A stretch of DNA of 64,000 nt, taken from contig OX377204.1 in NCBI GenBank assembly GCA_947396885.1, positions 94,808,728 to 94,872,727 on the forward strand, read 5' to 3'. Position numbers and translations under genes: made by a program. The DNA comes from Heligmosomoides polygyrus polygyrus. Lineage: Eukaryota > Nematoda > Chromadorea > Rhabditida > Heligmosomidae. A model generated the notes under the pieces. That model saw only the letters and a list, made by a program, of their open reading frames with translations. It had not been told where the DNA came from and searched no databases. The first letter of the stretch is position 1; every line of letters begins with the position of its first letter. This document shows positions 1 through 10,990 of the stretch, piece after piece.

Positions 1-785
1 TGCGGCTGGCAAAGTTGGGGAATTGCTAACCAGGAAGCTATCTCAACGGTAGGTCGGAACGGCCCAAGTGTTGTATATGGGCAGAATCGCCTCTCTCTGG
101 GAAACAACAGAGTGCAAATATTTCGACTTCAATACAATTGTGCGCAGAGTTAGGAACGACGAATGCTGGGCCGTTGGCGGCCGTTAACCCTCTGGCTGCG
201 CGCGAAGGGCGGGCTCAAGTTGGCTGGAAACAACGATCATGGGGATTCTTCGGGATCCTCACACACTTCTGCGGCAACACCACCGACGGATAAATGCAGA
301 GCTTTACGGAGATGCGGAGCAACGGTCGCTCCCATCAGACTAGTCCGAATTCGGGAGGCACATTGAGTTTGAGCGAATGTCTTCAAAGCTATGTAACTTC
401 ATTGTCGCTTCCGACGTCAGGGACGGTGGTGGCCATCAGTCACGTCGCTTTCCTCTATTTATGCTGGGCGTTAGAGTAAGGTCCTTGAGCCTCCGACACC
501 TCGTGCGTACTTTGTGCATTTAATAGCGAGCGAGGTTTGGTTGCTAGAAAACATCGTTGTAACAATGATTCGAACCATTCCTGCTGCAGCGGCATTTACA
601 ATGCACCACACTGTTTCGAGAAGTTCAGTCCCAGAATGGGGTGGGTGAACGGAGTAAACTAAAAAAACACCAGTTGAGATAAAACAGGTGGAAGAAGGTC
701 TCACATAACTGGTTACTTATTAGTGCCACGTTCCTTCCCTTTGCTTTATTCTCAACTACTCACACAACCGTACTACGTCCGACTT
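1..785. other. No recognisable gene; diverged hairpin-repeat fragments
   Basis: No supportable coding exon is seen. Short stretches near 255-290 and 555-600 resemble pieces of the GC-rich hairpin repeat described at 2741-3760 (an ACACTTCTGCGGCAAC-like string and an ACAATGATTCGAACCATT-like core). The region is probably a decayed copy of that family. Confidence 0.3.
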
Positions 786-1154
786 GGCCTATAACATAAA
801 CCCGCGGGAGTGCCCGCGGAACGTCCGCGGAAGGTAGTCGCCGACCCGGCACGGTCGACGGCCGACACTGTATGATAACCGCGTTGGAGCGCTTCATTAC
901 TCCGTGAACTAGAAACGTTCCAGTTCACGGAGTCGGCCGCTTTCGAAATGGAACACGTTTATTTTTGATAACGCTTTTGATCACGCCGATCGACAGCCTC
1001 CCGTGGTGCATTGCACTCGGGTCGTCCCGTGGACGGGAAGTATAACAGCCCATCCGGAAAATGGGTGTTGCGGACTGCGGCTATTGGGCGAGCGTTGGTC
1101 CCGACTAGATTATTTCCGTTCCGCGGATACTTCCGTTGGACCATACCATAGGCC
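786..1154. mobile_element. MITE, GGCCTATGG-TIR family, copy 1
   Basis: An element of about 370 bp with inverted ends GGCCTAT...ATAGGCC and a GC-rich interior that also occurs in the copy at 44283-44668, for example the shared GCCGACCCGGCACGGTCGAC block. It has no coding capacity. The flanking trinucleotides no longer match, unlike the three other copies, which have 3-bp duplications. Inference: a non-autonomous PIF/Harbinger-type element, from the GG start and 3-bp TAA-like target duplication seen in sister copies. Confidence 0.75.
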
Positions 1155-1354
1155 TGTAACGATTGCGCTGCGCTGCTGCCTCGCGCATGTAGGGATCTAA
1201 TTCTCTCCTTCCTTCAAAAATGGAGCGTCAAGAATCAAAAATTTTCTGTCCTATAACTAATAAAAGGCTTGGTAGAGCACTAGTCGCAGGGTCACATATT
1301 AGGCTGTTTTGACCCCTCCATACTACACTACCTCCAATGCCACGAGAAGCGCAC

Positions 1355-2430
1355 TGAGTCAGGCTTTTACCAAATTCTATTAGTAACAAATGCTTCGACA
1401 CGCCTAACGGCGAGTCTCGCACTTGCGCGACTTTCATCATTGACCTATACAAAGTAGTTTTTGTAAAACATAAAATTCGCTAACATATAGGACCCGGTGC
1501 GTACTTTATCGGCATAAAGCTGTTCACCGCTTCCGTTCGTTCTTCATAGACATTCTCTCCGGACTGGCCATTTACGCCATTGGCTTGTGCTGCGCAGTAT
1601 TTCTGTCCCTCAGGTTGCTCCTCGGCACCTCTCATGCTCAATAGCTAGCGTTACCAGATATCGTTAACACCCCCCCCCCCCCTCACTCGATTATTCTTAC
1701 TGGATCTAACTGATGGTCCGCCTTTACTGTCCTTCCTCTCACCTTCCTGGTCCCAACTGCTGGCCCATTTTCTCGTTTCCACTATTGGTGCCCTTGTTCT
1801 CCGTATGAATTCCCTTACGGCTCCCTTCTTGTAGGTTTCCCGCCTTTGTCCCGCCTCCAGGCCTCCCTTACTGGTAATGGATCCTCTTGCTGATCCTCTT
1901 TACTGTCCCACCCCTTATTGGTAACTCCCTACTGGTCCCTCCGTATTGCCTAAACCCTTCCTAGTGCCACCTCCTGGCCTGCTTTATTGTTCCCGGTATC
2001 GACCCCCCCCCCATCCCGATGCCTCCTCCTGATCGCTCCCACCTGATCGCTGCCTGTTCTCCATCCTCAAAGTCCCGCGTTTACTTTTACCCCTTTAGTA
2101 GTCTTCTCAGGCTAATGGCACGAAGTCGGTGGCACGGCTTCAGAATCTGGGTGCTCAGCAACGCGCGTAGGTGCTGTTGTGTTAAGCAGTGAAGGGGTGC
2201 GCTTCCCCTGCTGCAGCAACATCCCACGTTCAATAGCAAACTTTGCACGCGATGATGAGGCGTAGCTCACTTAGGTTACATCACTCGACCGCTCTCGCCG
2301 TGGATGCTGCGGCGTATCTCACTCACGTTAGATCACTCGACCGTCCTTGCTGTGGATGTTGCGGCGTATCTCAATTAGATTGGATCATTCAAACGTCATC
2401 GACCGCTAACTCAATTGTACAGTGGTAGAT
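1355..2430 (-). mobile_element. Composite minisatellite element, copy 1 (inverted to 6890-8810)
   Basis: Read on the minus strand this has, in order: a block of about 67-bp units containing CTAAGTGAGATACGCC (2430 to about 2230); a spacer; a purine-rich run that on the plus strand is an irregular CTGGTCCC array (about 1680-2110); and an end with the hairpin GCGAGACTCGCC-type sequence near 1390-1432. The same order occurs on the plus strand at 6890-8810, so the blocks travel as one unit. No ORF is supportable. The superfamily is not certain; a terminal hairpin plus internal tandem repeats would fit a Helitron-like element. Confidence 0.6.
1680..2110. repeat. Pyrimidine-rich CTGGTCCC minisatellite
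   Basis: An irregular array of short units built on CTGGTCCC/ACTGGTCCC separated by C-rich or T-rich spacers, with homopolymer C runs near 1669-1684 and 2007-2013. Related arrays lie at 7100-7560 and 43990-44280 (reverse orientation) and at 22728-23360. Confidence 0.7.
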
Positions 2431-2740
2431 AATAGTAAGATCGGGCGTGTTGTTGAGAAATGGACGTTGCAGATAGATGGAGGCTACAGGTACACAACCA
2501 TGGATAGAAGCTCGACGCAATACCAGAATAGGGGCTGGTAAATTTCAGTGAACCACCTAGGATGTGACAGAGCATATGACGCCAGGAGAGCACAGATTTG
2601 GCAAGGAAAGGGACTCCGGGGTGTGGCCGGAGTCAGGCACTAGCGCTAAAATTATTTTTCTTGTTTATTGGAGTGATTGAAATTTATCAACCTACTTAAT
2701 CTAGGATAACACTAGTTCTTCTAAAGGCGTCAGCACATTT
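2431..2740. other. No feature recognised
   Basis: Mixed-composition DNA between two repeat blocks. I see no exon with matching splice sites and no repeat shared with the rest of the window. Confidence 0.4.
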
Positions 2741-3760
2741 TTGCTTGAACGCCATGGCCGGTATACGGTAAAAGTGGAGCGGAGCCTTCAAGTTGCTACG
2801 CCCCTCCTCTATAGTGTCGCAGCGGTCATGGACGCAGCGCATTCCAGTCGGGACCTACTGGTTCCCGTGAAAAACGATCCTCAGCGCGATCGGCTAGAGT
2901 GCAGACAGTCTCTGCCTGCGGCATTGCCGCGGCGACGGCAATAATGATTTGAACCGTTATTGCCGTCGCCGCAGAGGTGTGCGTGTGAGAATTGGCGCCG
3001 CTTGCCGTGGACGTCGGCCTCTGCGTCGTTGCCCTTTAGGGCTCCGCACACTTCTGCGGCGTTGCCGCAGCCGGCAGCCGGCAAAAGTGGGGCGGAGCCT
3101 TCAAGTTGGGGCGCTCCTCCCCACTGTGACGGCCCGTTCTCCGGCGTTGCCGCAGCACGGCTCCGTCGCAGCGAACTCCAATCGGGACCTGCTCGCATAG
3201 AAGGAAAGCGCGCTCTGATGAGAGACGCGCACCCGAAAGAAGAACTCAGCTGAGAATCTCCATCGTCATCAGCTCTTCGGCAACGTCAGTTCTCCCCAAG
3301 GAAACTAAACTTAGAAAAAGGAAACTAAACAAGCGAAACAGCTAAATCCAACACAAGAACGAAAGAAATCAACCCAGACGTCGCCCGGATCCTCCAGAAA
3401 TAATCAGCTGATAGCCATAATCGATCTCCTAATTTAAAGGACGCATGTGTTTCCACTTCCTGTTCCCCGTCGCGATCGGCTAGAGCGCAGAGTCTCTGCC
3501 TGCGGCATTGCCGCACCGACGGCAACAATGATTTCAATCATTGTTGCCGTCGATGCGGCAATGCCGGAAAAGTGCGGGACGGTGCCAGCTGCCGTTGCCG
3601 GCGGCCTCTGCGTCCTTGCCCCATGTTGAAGGATAGGGCTGCGGCAACGCCGCAGAAGTGTGCGGAGCCCTTTTGACAAAGATAGGGCTGCGGCGTTGCC
3701 GCAAATTGTGCGGACACCTCGAAGGCTCCGCAGATACAAATGCACTTACACATACCAGTT
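2741..3760. repeat. GC-rich hairpin repeat family, copies 1 and 2
   Basis: There are two near-perfect hairpins. At 2929-2944/2957-2972 a 16-bp perfect stem (GCGGCGACGGCAATAA) surrounds a 12-nt loop. At 3504-3533/3536-3565 a 30-bp stem with one mismatch surrounds a 2-nt loop. Both are preceded by the same GATCGGCTAGAG...CTGCCTGCGGCATTGCCGC module, and both are flanked by TGCGGCGTTGCCGCA-type palindromes near 3055 and 3640-3710. Related sequence lies at 36850-37930. The apparent ORFs on both strands here are by-products of GC-rich inverted repeats. A foldback transposon remnant is likely. Confidence 0.65.
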
Positions 3761-4990
3761 AGTACGGCGGCAAATTGAAATATGAACCAACCACCATAGC
3801 CAGCTACACAATGTTGATATCGTAAGGAGATCAGATATCAGATACTGATATCGCATTATTCCAGACCTTTCGTGAACATTCAAAGCTTCATCGCGACGCG
3901 ATGCATCGCTGTGGTAAACTCTCATATCCATTCATCACATCGCTCGATCGACATGCGAGCTTATCATTACGCCGTGTCGCACCGGAATGGAGCTATGAAC
4001 GTCCTCGTATAACTGCTTATTGGTATATTTTGAATGCAACCTTGGGCTTGAGTGATCAATCCGGGTGAAGGAGATACTCGTTTTTATGTGAATATATCCA
4101 TGACTATTGTGGAATATCCTCCACCTAGCAAAATACGCGTTAACGGATCGATATGGTATATGATTAATGCCACATCGAGGATATGTTACTCTCTTCTACT
4201 CCGCCAACTCCTGGATTTAATCTTTGACCGATGTGGCCGCAGCCTCACTGCCGAATAACAGGCTCTTAGATTATTCATATGTCCTGTTTTCAACGTTCAT
4301 ACCACAATGCTGTCAAAGAAAGCCTGCAAACCACAAGTGTTTTAACATTTTTACACACGAATTTCGTGCCAGTTCAATGGCCTTCCTTTTCCGGATCATA
4401 GAGATGCATGCGATTCCGAAATAAACAATTTTGCTTAAAAGGTCAGTGTAGCCAAACTTATTGCCACTGCTCGACTTAACGTCAAGAGCAAAACATCGCG
4501 CCGCAGTCATAAACAGCTATACATCAAATCGTTCAAAACATTTTATTTAAACTGACAGCACACTTAGTGCGTACATGATGGCAATTTTGTATACGATAGT
4601 TAAAATTACATAGCTTTTTCTAAGTGTTTCAGTGGACACGCACTTCATTCACGTGAGCAACGAAATTCCTGTAATATGAGTTATACCATGAAACCTGGCG
4701 AGTTCTTCTTGGGTTGATGATGTCCAGTACTACCATAAAAGGAAAAGTCAGAGCTACATCGCGGTATGATAAGATGTAATGATCAGCTTGCATACTGCCT
4801 ATTTGCCTGCTGTTCAAAGCTGTTGTGCAGCAAACATCACAATTACACGATTAACAGTATCACCATGTGATGAGTCGCACTTCGTTGTCAACTGGTTTCT
4901 TTATCGTTCGGTACTATCTCATATCGTTCTCAATCGATTGTTACAGTTTTCGTAGCATCATTTTCGCCTACAGTTGAGAATGTATCCTGT
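3761..4990. other. Intergenic; one short repeat shared elsewhere
   Basis: No exon is recognised. On the minus strand, about 3945-4000 carries a GCGACACG-GTAATGATAAGCTC string that recurs on the plus strand near 29729-29780 and, weaker, on the minus strand near 5655-5690, so a short dispersed repeat is present. Confidence 0.4.
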
Positions 4991-5189
4991 GGCCGTATTC
5001 ATGAACGTTCCCGAGAACGTTCCTGGCTTCCTATGGGAAGCGTCCTCGTCGGTAGCTGGAAATACCTATTCATGAAGTGAATATGAACATTAAAACCAAC
5101 CGCGTACTGAGAGGTCGGGAAGAGAACGAAGCGATTGCGGGAAGTTCCCTCTTGCCTTCCCGCTCCCGTCGCTTCATGAATACGGCTAC
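4991..5189. mobile_element. MITE, GCCGTATTCATGAACGTTCCCG family, copy 1
   Basis: An inverted-repeat element of about 200 bp. The left end reads GGCCGTATTCATGAACG and the right end is its complement (CTTCATGAATACGGC). Copies lie at 15242-15435 and 27278-27411. It is non-coding. Its terminal GCCGnATTCATnAACG is shared with the otherwise different family at 6023-6220. Confidence 0.75.
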
Positions 5190-5837
5190 TGGTGCGCCGT
5201 TCAGAGCTTTCGCGTGGCGACGCGTAGACAAATCTAAGTGCAGTGCGATTCTCGCGTCACCAATATTTTCGAATATGGTGGTGTATGTGGGTCCTAGTGT
5301 TTGTTTGCTATTTATTTCTTTTCATTGACTCTGCCAGTTGTAGTTCGTCCGTCAAGTTGCAGATGGCTGTTGCTCTTAGTTTTTTTCAAATGTAGTCTGT
5401 TTGAGATCACGCCCTTGCGATTTACCTGCGATGAGCGAGAACATTTTGCTCAGCAGTGACTGAGAAAACGGCTGACAAACACGGAGAACTGACTAGTAAG
5501 ACGTCTATGACAACTAAGCGTCGCGCCGCCATGTTGCTCTGAAATTCCCTTATGAGATTTTCAGAACTCCTTTTCGGCGCGACGCGCCGTGGTGATAAGC
5601 TTTTATTATATATCGATTCATAGGGCCGCGCAATCAATATGAAAGATTTTCATTACATCATGTCGTGCCACGATGAGCTCCAAACAACCAACATAGTAGC
5701 ACTGCGAGGCCATGCACGTCTTTGATTGAGTATGTTTCAATGTCTTTATTTACTTAAGGTTCACCTCAAAAGCAGCGCAATTTGTTTCAATGGTTGGATA
5801 GACATTAACGCACCAGAATTTAGAGGATAAGACTTAC
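5190..5837. other. No gene recognised
   Basis: Contains the short dispersed repeat near 5655-5690 (minus strand). The minus-strand reading frame at 5422-5637 has no splice-site or homology support. Confidence 0.35.
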
Positions 5838-5947
5838 GGGACAAGATGCAACAATTCTGGCGCTTTGTGAATGTATTTGTGTCTATATCTCCTTTCTGCT
5901 TCGAATTCCACGTAGCGAACATCCCTCGATGCTTCCAATGCAGATTT
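5838..5947 (-). CDS. Candidate 110-nt internal exon, paralogue of 29971-30080
   Basis: Read on the minus strand, the acceptor CGACGTTTTAG precedes 5947 and the donor GTAAGTC follows 5838. The exon is open in one frame and gives a peptide containing EASRDVRYVEFEAERRYRH and ending APELLHLVP. The exon at 29971-30080 has the same length, the same ending phase (two bases over) and a similar peptide (LASRDIQYIEFEASRGYNH, then APELHQIIP). Conservation of the peptide through many third-position differences, together with conserved splice sites, argues for real coding sequence. I do not recognise the protein family. No partner exon could be linked with confidence. Confidence 0.55.
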
Positions 5948-6022
5948 CTAAAACGTCGAATTTGGAGGCGTATAGTAAAAGTGGCACTTCTAATTTTTCT
6001 CGCGCTATAACTTCAGAGCCGT

Positions 6023-6220
6023 GGCCAGATTCATTAACGACTTACGTAACTTAAACGGAGAATTGTAAGTTTATCAACCGATATGGTGAGCGATAAGCCG
6101 CGTTATCTGAGCTGTTCGCTTACTCAAAGCTCAGATAACGCGGTTTATCGCTCACCATATCGCTTGATAAGCTTACAATTCTCCGTTAAAGTTACGTAAG
6201 TCGTTGATGAATCTGGCCCC
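6023..6220. mobile_element. Foldback MITE, GGCCGGATTCATCAACGACTTACG family, copy a
   Basis: An almost perfect inverted repeat with arms of about 85 bp running from GGCCAGATTCATTAACG to GTTGATGAATCTGGCC, with a short TCGCTTACTCAAAG-like centre. Other copies lie at 41303-41467, 45246-45412, 46489-46768 and 47523-47792, and a relative with a different interior at 33914-34082 and 50354-55238. It is non-coding and spreads through transposase supplied in trans (inference). Confidence 0.85.
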
Positions 6221-6889
6221 CGGTGATAAGGTTATGGATGAGAAAGTTTACTCAGTGAAGATAGTGTGCAGAGGGTAAGTTTGGTATCCATGAACAGCTT
6301 ATCAGCGCAGTCATTTTTTGTGAAAAAATCAGTTGAGCGGTTCATCCACTGATGAGTATTACTTTTCAGGTTGAGGTTGATTTGCGGACATCTTTTCAAC
6401 TCAGCACAGTAGATAGTTAGTGAAAATTCTCGAAGAACAAATGATCTTTGGACACTTTTGTGTGATGCGACATGTGTGCTTTGAGCGAAACAGCATTTCT
6501 TAGCCATAAAATATTAGCAACCAAAGAAAATTTTTATGCGCATATGAAAAGGTGGAAGGTTATCACTGTTTCACAAAGATACAAAGATAATGCAATATAC
6601 TCAAAGTATGTTGTTTCTCCAGCTATAAAGTATGCTTCCAATTCTAAAATTGGGTATGTTCAACACAATGTACATTGAATTACACCACAGAGCTTATGTT
6701 TAGAATCTTTCCTGCCGTTGTTGCTTCAGAAAAACAAAATTGTTTTGTGTGGAATTGGATCCTTGACGATTGCATGAAGCACTGTTCACGAATGAACCTC
6801 ACTGGGTAAAAGTTACCCACTGATAAATATGCTTACCGAGGATGATGGATACAAGGTGATTTTGCATTCGTAAGAGTAGGCAAAGCTAT
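6221..6889. other. No gene recognised
   Basis: AT-rich. Opposing reading frames at 6232-6507 (minus) and 6472-6678 (plus) lack splice signals or recognisable motifs. Confidence 0.35.
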
Positions 6890-7831
6890 CTACCACTATA
6901 TAATTGAGTTAGCGGTCGATGACGTTTAGTGATTTAACCTAAGTGAGATACGCCGCATCATCCACAGCGAGAGTGGTCGTATGATCTGACCTAAGTGAAA
7001 TATGCCTCATCATTCACAGCGCGGGCAAAATTTGCTATCGAACGTTGGATGTTGCTGCAGCAGGGGAAGTGCGGCCTTTTAACAGCACCTACGTGCGTTT
7101 TTGAGCGTCCAGATTCAGAAGCCGACTTCGTGCCATTAGCATGAGAAGACTACTTAAGGGGTAGAAGTAGAAGGCGTACTTTGAGGGTGGAGAACCAGCG
7201 ATCAGGAGGCAGCGAACAGGAGGAGTATCGGGATGGTCAATGGGGGGAACAAGGAAGCAGGCCAGAAGGTGGCACCAAGAGGGATTTAGGCAATAATAAG
7301 GGACCAATAGGGAGTTACCAATGGGGGAACAGTAAGGAGGCTCAGCATTGGATTCGTTAAGGGAGACCGGATTTAGAAGATGTGACAGTGATGTCGCGCA
7401 ATGGGCGTTCGCTCGCCATCGTCGTGTCGTGAGCGAGGGAGGGCTACTTAGTTGGAGTAGAGTAGTAAGGAGATTCCGAGGGGGGGGGAGGAATCTACTT
7501 GGAAGAAGCGACCTGAAGGCGGGACCAGTACAGGGAACCAACAAGAAAGGAGCTTAAGGAAATTCATACGGAGAACAAAGAATCTGCCTCATGCATAGCT
7601 TCTTCATGCTCGACACAGCGGCGACTGACCGCGCTTCTGAGCTTCTGTATTTGAAAAGCGGGTTTTTTGACCTTCTGGATCCAGAAGACGGGCGCCCTAC
7701 TCGCGCAACAAGCGTCCTGATTCTGAATACGTGCCACCGACATCTGCCGTGATCAGAGAGGACCACTAAGGGGGTATGAATACCCAAGTGATGTAGCTGA
7801 CGAACCAAGATTAGTACAGATCCTTTATTCC

Positions 7832-7871
7832 GGCTAACGTTTCGGCGTAACCGCCTTCTTCAGAGCCTGGA
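7832..7871 (-). ncRNA. Hammerhead-ribozyme-like motif (left arm)
   Basis: An identical 40-nt copy of the motif at 8312-8351, on the opposite strand because the element is palindromic. The same stem I (GGCT/AGCC) and stem II (GGCG/CGCC) can form, with the same extra A. Confidence 0.45.
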
Positions 7872-8311
7872 AGAGTCAAGTTGAGTTTGAAAAACCATCC
7901 GTCCAAGAGCCATTTCAAACCACAGCGGTGAATCAGAAGTTGGTAGGAGGGAGACGAAACACGAGGAGGTAACACAAACAGTCCAGTGCAGATGGGCGAA
8001 CGGTACCCCTTTTAAGGCGACACATGAGGCGACACATGATATGTATATATATACAGGAGCTGGCTGCGTACGTTGACCTTTGCGGTCTCGAACCGGAGGA
8101 TAGTCTGCCAGAGGCTCGCTAGGAGGGTGAACCGAAGGTGACCTCATCTCCTCATGTGTCGCCTTAAAAGGGGTACCGTTCGCCCATCTGCACTGGACTG
8201 TTTGTGTTACCTCCTCGTGTTTCGTCTCCCTCTCCTACCAACTTCTGATTCACCGCTGTGGTTTGAAATGGCTCTTGGACGGATGGTTTTTCAAACTCAA
8301 CTTGACTCTTC

Positions 8312-8351
8312 CAGGCTCTGAAGAAGGCGGTTACGCCGAAACGTTAGCCGG
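8312..8351 (+). ncRNA. Hammerhead-ribozyme-like motif (right arm)
   Basis: The bases can be arranged as a minimal type I hammerhead: stem I GGCT with AGCC; core CTGAAGA; stem II GGCG-GTTA-CGCC; GAA; a 2-bp palindromic stem III (AC/GT); then U as the cleavage-site base. One extra A sits between the CTGAAGA core and stem II, which is not canonical, so activity is uncertain. A very short palindromic stem III would imply pairing as a dimer, as described for Penelope-like elements. Confidence 0.45.
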
Positions 8352-8810
8352 AATAAAGGATCTGTACTAATCTTGGTTCGTCAGCTACATCACTTGGGTA
8401 TTCATACTGATCAATATCATGCCAAGATTCAATGACAGTCGAACATGGAATACTAAGGGGGTACTTGGCTTCGAAAGACATGTGAACGATACCTGGAAAC
8501 GCTAGCTCTTGAGCATGAGAACGGTTGCGGAGGAGCAACCTGAGAGGAAGAAGTACTGTGCAGCACAAACCAATGACGTTATTGGCTGGTACGGAGAAAA
8601 CGTGATGAAGGTACCGAAGTGATGAACGGCTTGATGCCAATGAAGTATGCAGGAAATTCTAGATGTTAGCGAATTTTGTGTTTTACAAAAACTATTTTCC
8701 ATAGGTCAGTGGTGCTGCAAAGTCGCGCGAAGCGCGCAAGTGCGAGACACGCCGTTAGGCGTGTCGGAGCACTTGTCACTATATATTGCTAATAGGTATG
8801 ATTGATGATA

Positions 8811-10240
8811 TCCAAAACAAAGGACTAGTGAAGATCTTGAGTTATATGAAAAAAATTTCGCGACATAATCTATGTGTTTTCTTGGAAATAACGGAATCTA
8901 TCCACTTTGTGCATGCAAGCATACGTAAGCCAAGGAAAATATACGCGCATTAAGGGAGGTACTTCTTCGTAGTCGCGTATTTCTTCAACGTAAAATACAA
9001 AATAAACTTTAAACCGGTCTACCTCAGCTCTAGGATTCGAAAAAACACCTATAGCACGCATTGTACAAGGTACTCGATATTCTTTATTTCTGAACGTTAT
9101 CTCGCATGTTTTTGAATCGTAGAAGGGGTGTGCAAATCCAAAGTAACAAACAGAATAGGATTTGCAAACACAGCCCTACATTTAGGTGTAGGTGTTTCGA
9201 GCTATTTTTTGAGTAATTTTCTTTCTTTCTTTTCTTTGCTAAATACTTCCCAAAGCTTCCGAATGTAGCTCCGAAATGTTGTTCACTGATGCACTCAAAT
9301 GTCATGAAATCATGTTTTCAAACCGTTCTTTGATTTTACAAAGCCAGTTTTGAGTAAATTCGCGATAATCTATAGCTATAACGTGACGGCATTTGTTAAG
9401 TGGCTAAATTCTTTCTTTCATCACAAGAAAGAAACTTTTGCACCCGAAAAAAATAGAGCGTGAACTCAGCATTTCCATAAACCTTCCATTATGGCGCCCT
9501 TTTCATTCAGTTCTGATTTTTCTACTGTTGTTGCATTTCGGATTTCTTTTGTTCCTTACAATGTTAGTTACACTTAGAAAGTAAAAAAGTTAAACTTAAA
9601 AACACAAAAACGTAGCAAGCCTTCTTGATCAAGATATAGTGCGATGGAGATCTAAGGAAAGGAAAACAGGCAAACAGTTATTTTGTTTGGTAAGGCTCTT
9701 AGAGTCGGGTAGAGTTTTTCACTACGCTTTACTCTAAACCGATTTTCATGAATGTCGAGCAGTGCATAGAATTCTACCCTCACCCTCGTTGACCTCTTCG
9801 GATTTGTTTATCAATTTCGAATGGAAGGTGATAAAAACTATCAATCGCTGTATGATAAAATTCTACCCTACCCTTCACCCACCTCTTCACTCTTGTGAAT
9901 CACAGGAAATGCTCAAATTTCTACCCACTACCCACATAAGCCAGAGTATACTCAATCATAAATCCGGCCTCGGCTGCTTTGTTCTTCCAATACTTAAGTA
10001 GGAAATCTACCGATCTTGAATGGAGACAACCAAGTCGTCTAGTCAGGTATACAGATCAACCATGACGCTTACTACCGCCTCTGCTATATAACTTATTCGT
10101 ATATTATTCGTGTTAACTTATTATTAACTATTAATATTAATATTAATAAAAGTAAATAAGAATAATAAATTTAGTACTAACTAACTATAACTGTATTAAC
10201 TATGTTATGAATATTAATATGAACATGTTAACTTATTCGT
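8811..10240. other. AT-rich intergenic DNA
   Basis: No gene is recognised. 9760-9930 has a loose repeat of TTCTACCC-type strings. 10103-10215 is very AT-rich low-complexity DNA (ATTAATATTAATA). A minus-strand frame at 8870-9061 has a TCCTAG acceptor-like sequence but no other support. Confidence 0.35.
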
Positions 10241-10560
10241 AAAAATGAGTCGTAGGATGATAAAGAAGAAAGACACCTATTAAACATAAGCACCAGCTTC
10301 ACTAATGAAGGTAGGCTCCCACGTCTCCCTCCCTAGAAAAACATAAACATAAACATAACATAGAAAGTGGCCGGAAGCCTACCCGCGCATATTTTTACAG
10401 CATTTAGACACTCGGCACACACCAAAAATTGGGTTAGGCGCCAAAATCGAGGCTGTGCGAGGCACTTCCCCGTTTTCTACAAGTTGTGGCATGATAAAGC
10501 AGAAAGACACCTATTAAAATAGATCCAGCTTCACTAATGTGAGTGCTGCCCTTCTGCTTG
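10241..10560. repeat. Short direct duplication
   Basis: A segment near 10256-10310 (AAAGACACCTATTAAA then CAGCTTCACTAATG) recurs near 10494-10545 in the same orientation. Between the copies is a stretch with repeated ACATAAAC. No coding signal is seen. Confidence 0.5.
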
Positions 10561-10902
10561 GGTTGGATCACGATCCAATAGCTTTTGGTAATTCACGTGG
10601 TAGATTGACCTTTCACATCCTTTTTTACTCATCGTTTATTGTGCCTAATAACGATACATCAAAATAGCGAACACTTCTTAATACTCTCACTGTAGGTTTT
10701 AGTTTTAGTCGTATTGTCTCGTAGTGAAGGCCTGTTGCCCTGTACTCTTCTAGTTAGTTATTCAGTGAGTTAGGCAGGGTCATGTTGACCCTGAGCCTCT
10801 TCATTATGGTACGGGCCTCGGATCGGCCTCGGACTGTCCGAACTCTTAGAGCTGCCGGTTGAGGCACTCAGGCACCTGAACAGGCGCGGCATTATAGTCG
10901 GA

Positions 10903-10990
10903 ATAGATATCGATCAGGCGGCGCGAAAAATCAATGTCTATGGCGATTGTGGTATAGCGCCGCGTGGCGGCGCAAGTATAAACTGGGGCT
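10903..10990 (+). repeat. Dispersed repeat with GGCGGCGCGAAAAATC core, copy 1
   Basis: About 80 bp shared at high identity with 42215-42300, including the ends GATATCGA and GTGGCGGCGCAAGTATAAAC. The flanks differ. The function is unknown; the sharp boundaries suggest the core of a larger decayed repeat. Confidence 0.6.

Larger units (their letters stand above)
7776..8451. mobile_element. Palindromic Penelope-like (PLE) terminal element with 12-bp target duplication
   Basis: Arms of about 240 bp (TGAATACCCAAGTGATG to CATCACTTGGGTATTCA) are inverted around a spacer of about 115 bp. The insertion is flanked by ACTAAGGGGGTA at 7764-7775 and 8452-8463, a 12-bp target-site duplication inside the composite element. 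Both arms carry the motif GCTCTGAAGAAGGCGG...GCCGAAACG, a signature I associate with Penelope-like elements (known to encode hammerhead ribozymes). A second family member is at 61599-62090. It contains no reverse transcriptase of its own, but a PLE-type reverse transcriptase fragment exists at 26754-27110. Confidence 0.6.
6890..8810 (+). mobile_element. Composite minisatellite element, copy 2, with a 676-bp insertion
   Basis: Plus-strand order: units of about 67 bp (6890-7030, with CTAAGTGAGATACGCC); purine-rich GGGACCAGT-like array (7100-7560); a short ~42-bp-type array (about 7600-7760); a palindromic insertion (7776-8451); then an end with the hairpin GACACGCC-GTTA-GGCGTGTC at 8752-8771. 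Outside the insertion it is the inverted counterpart of 1355-2430. A further partial copy of the tandem-unit end is at 63385-63500, and of the hairpin end at 29158-29200. Confidence 0.6.

Noticed and set aside
2881..3253. Overlapping ORFs of 83-105 codons on both strands
   Set aside because: Located in GC-rich hairpin repeats where stop codons are rare on both strands; no homologous peptide in the other copies of the repeat.
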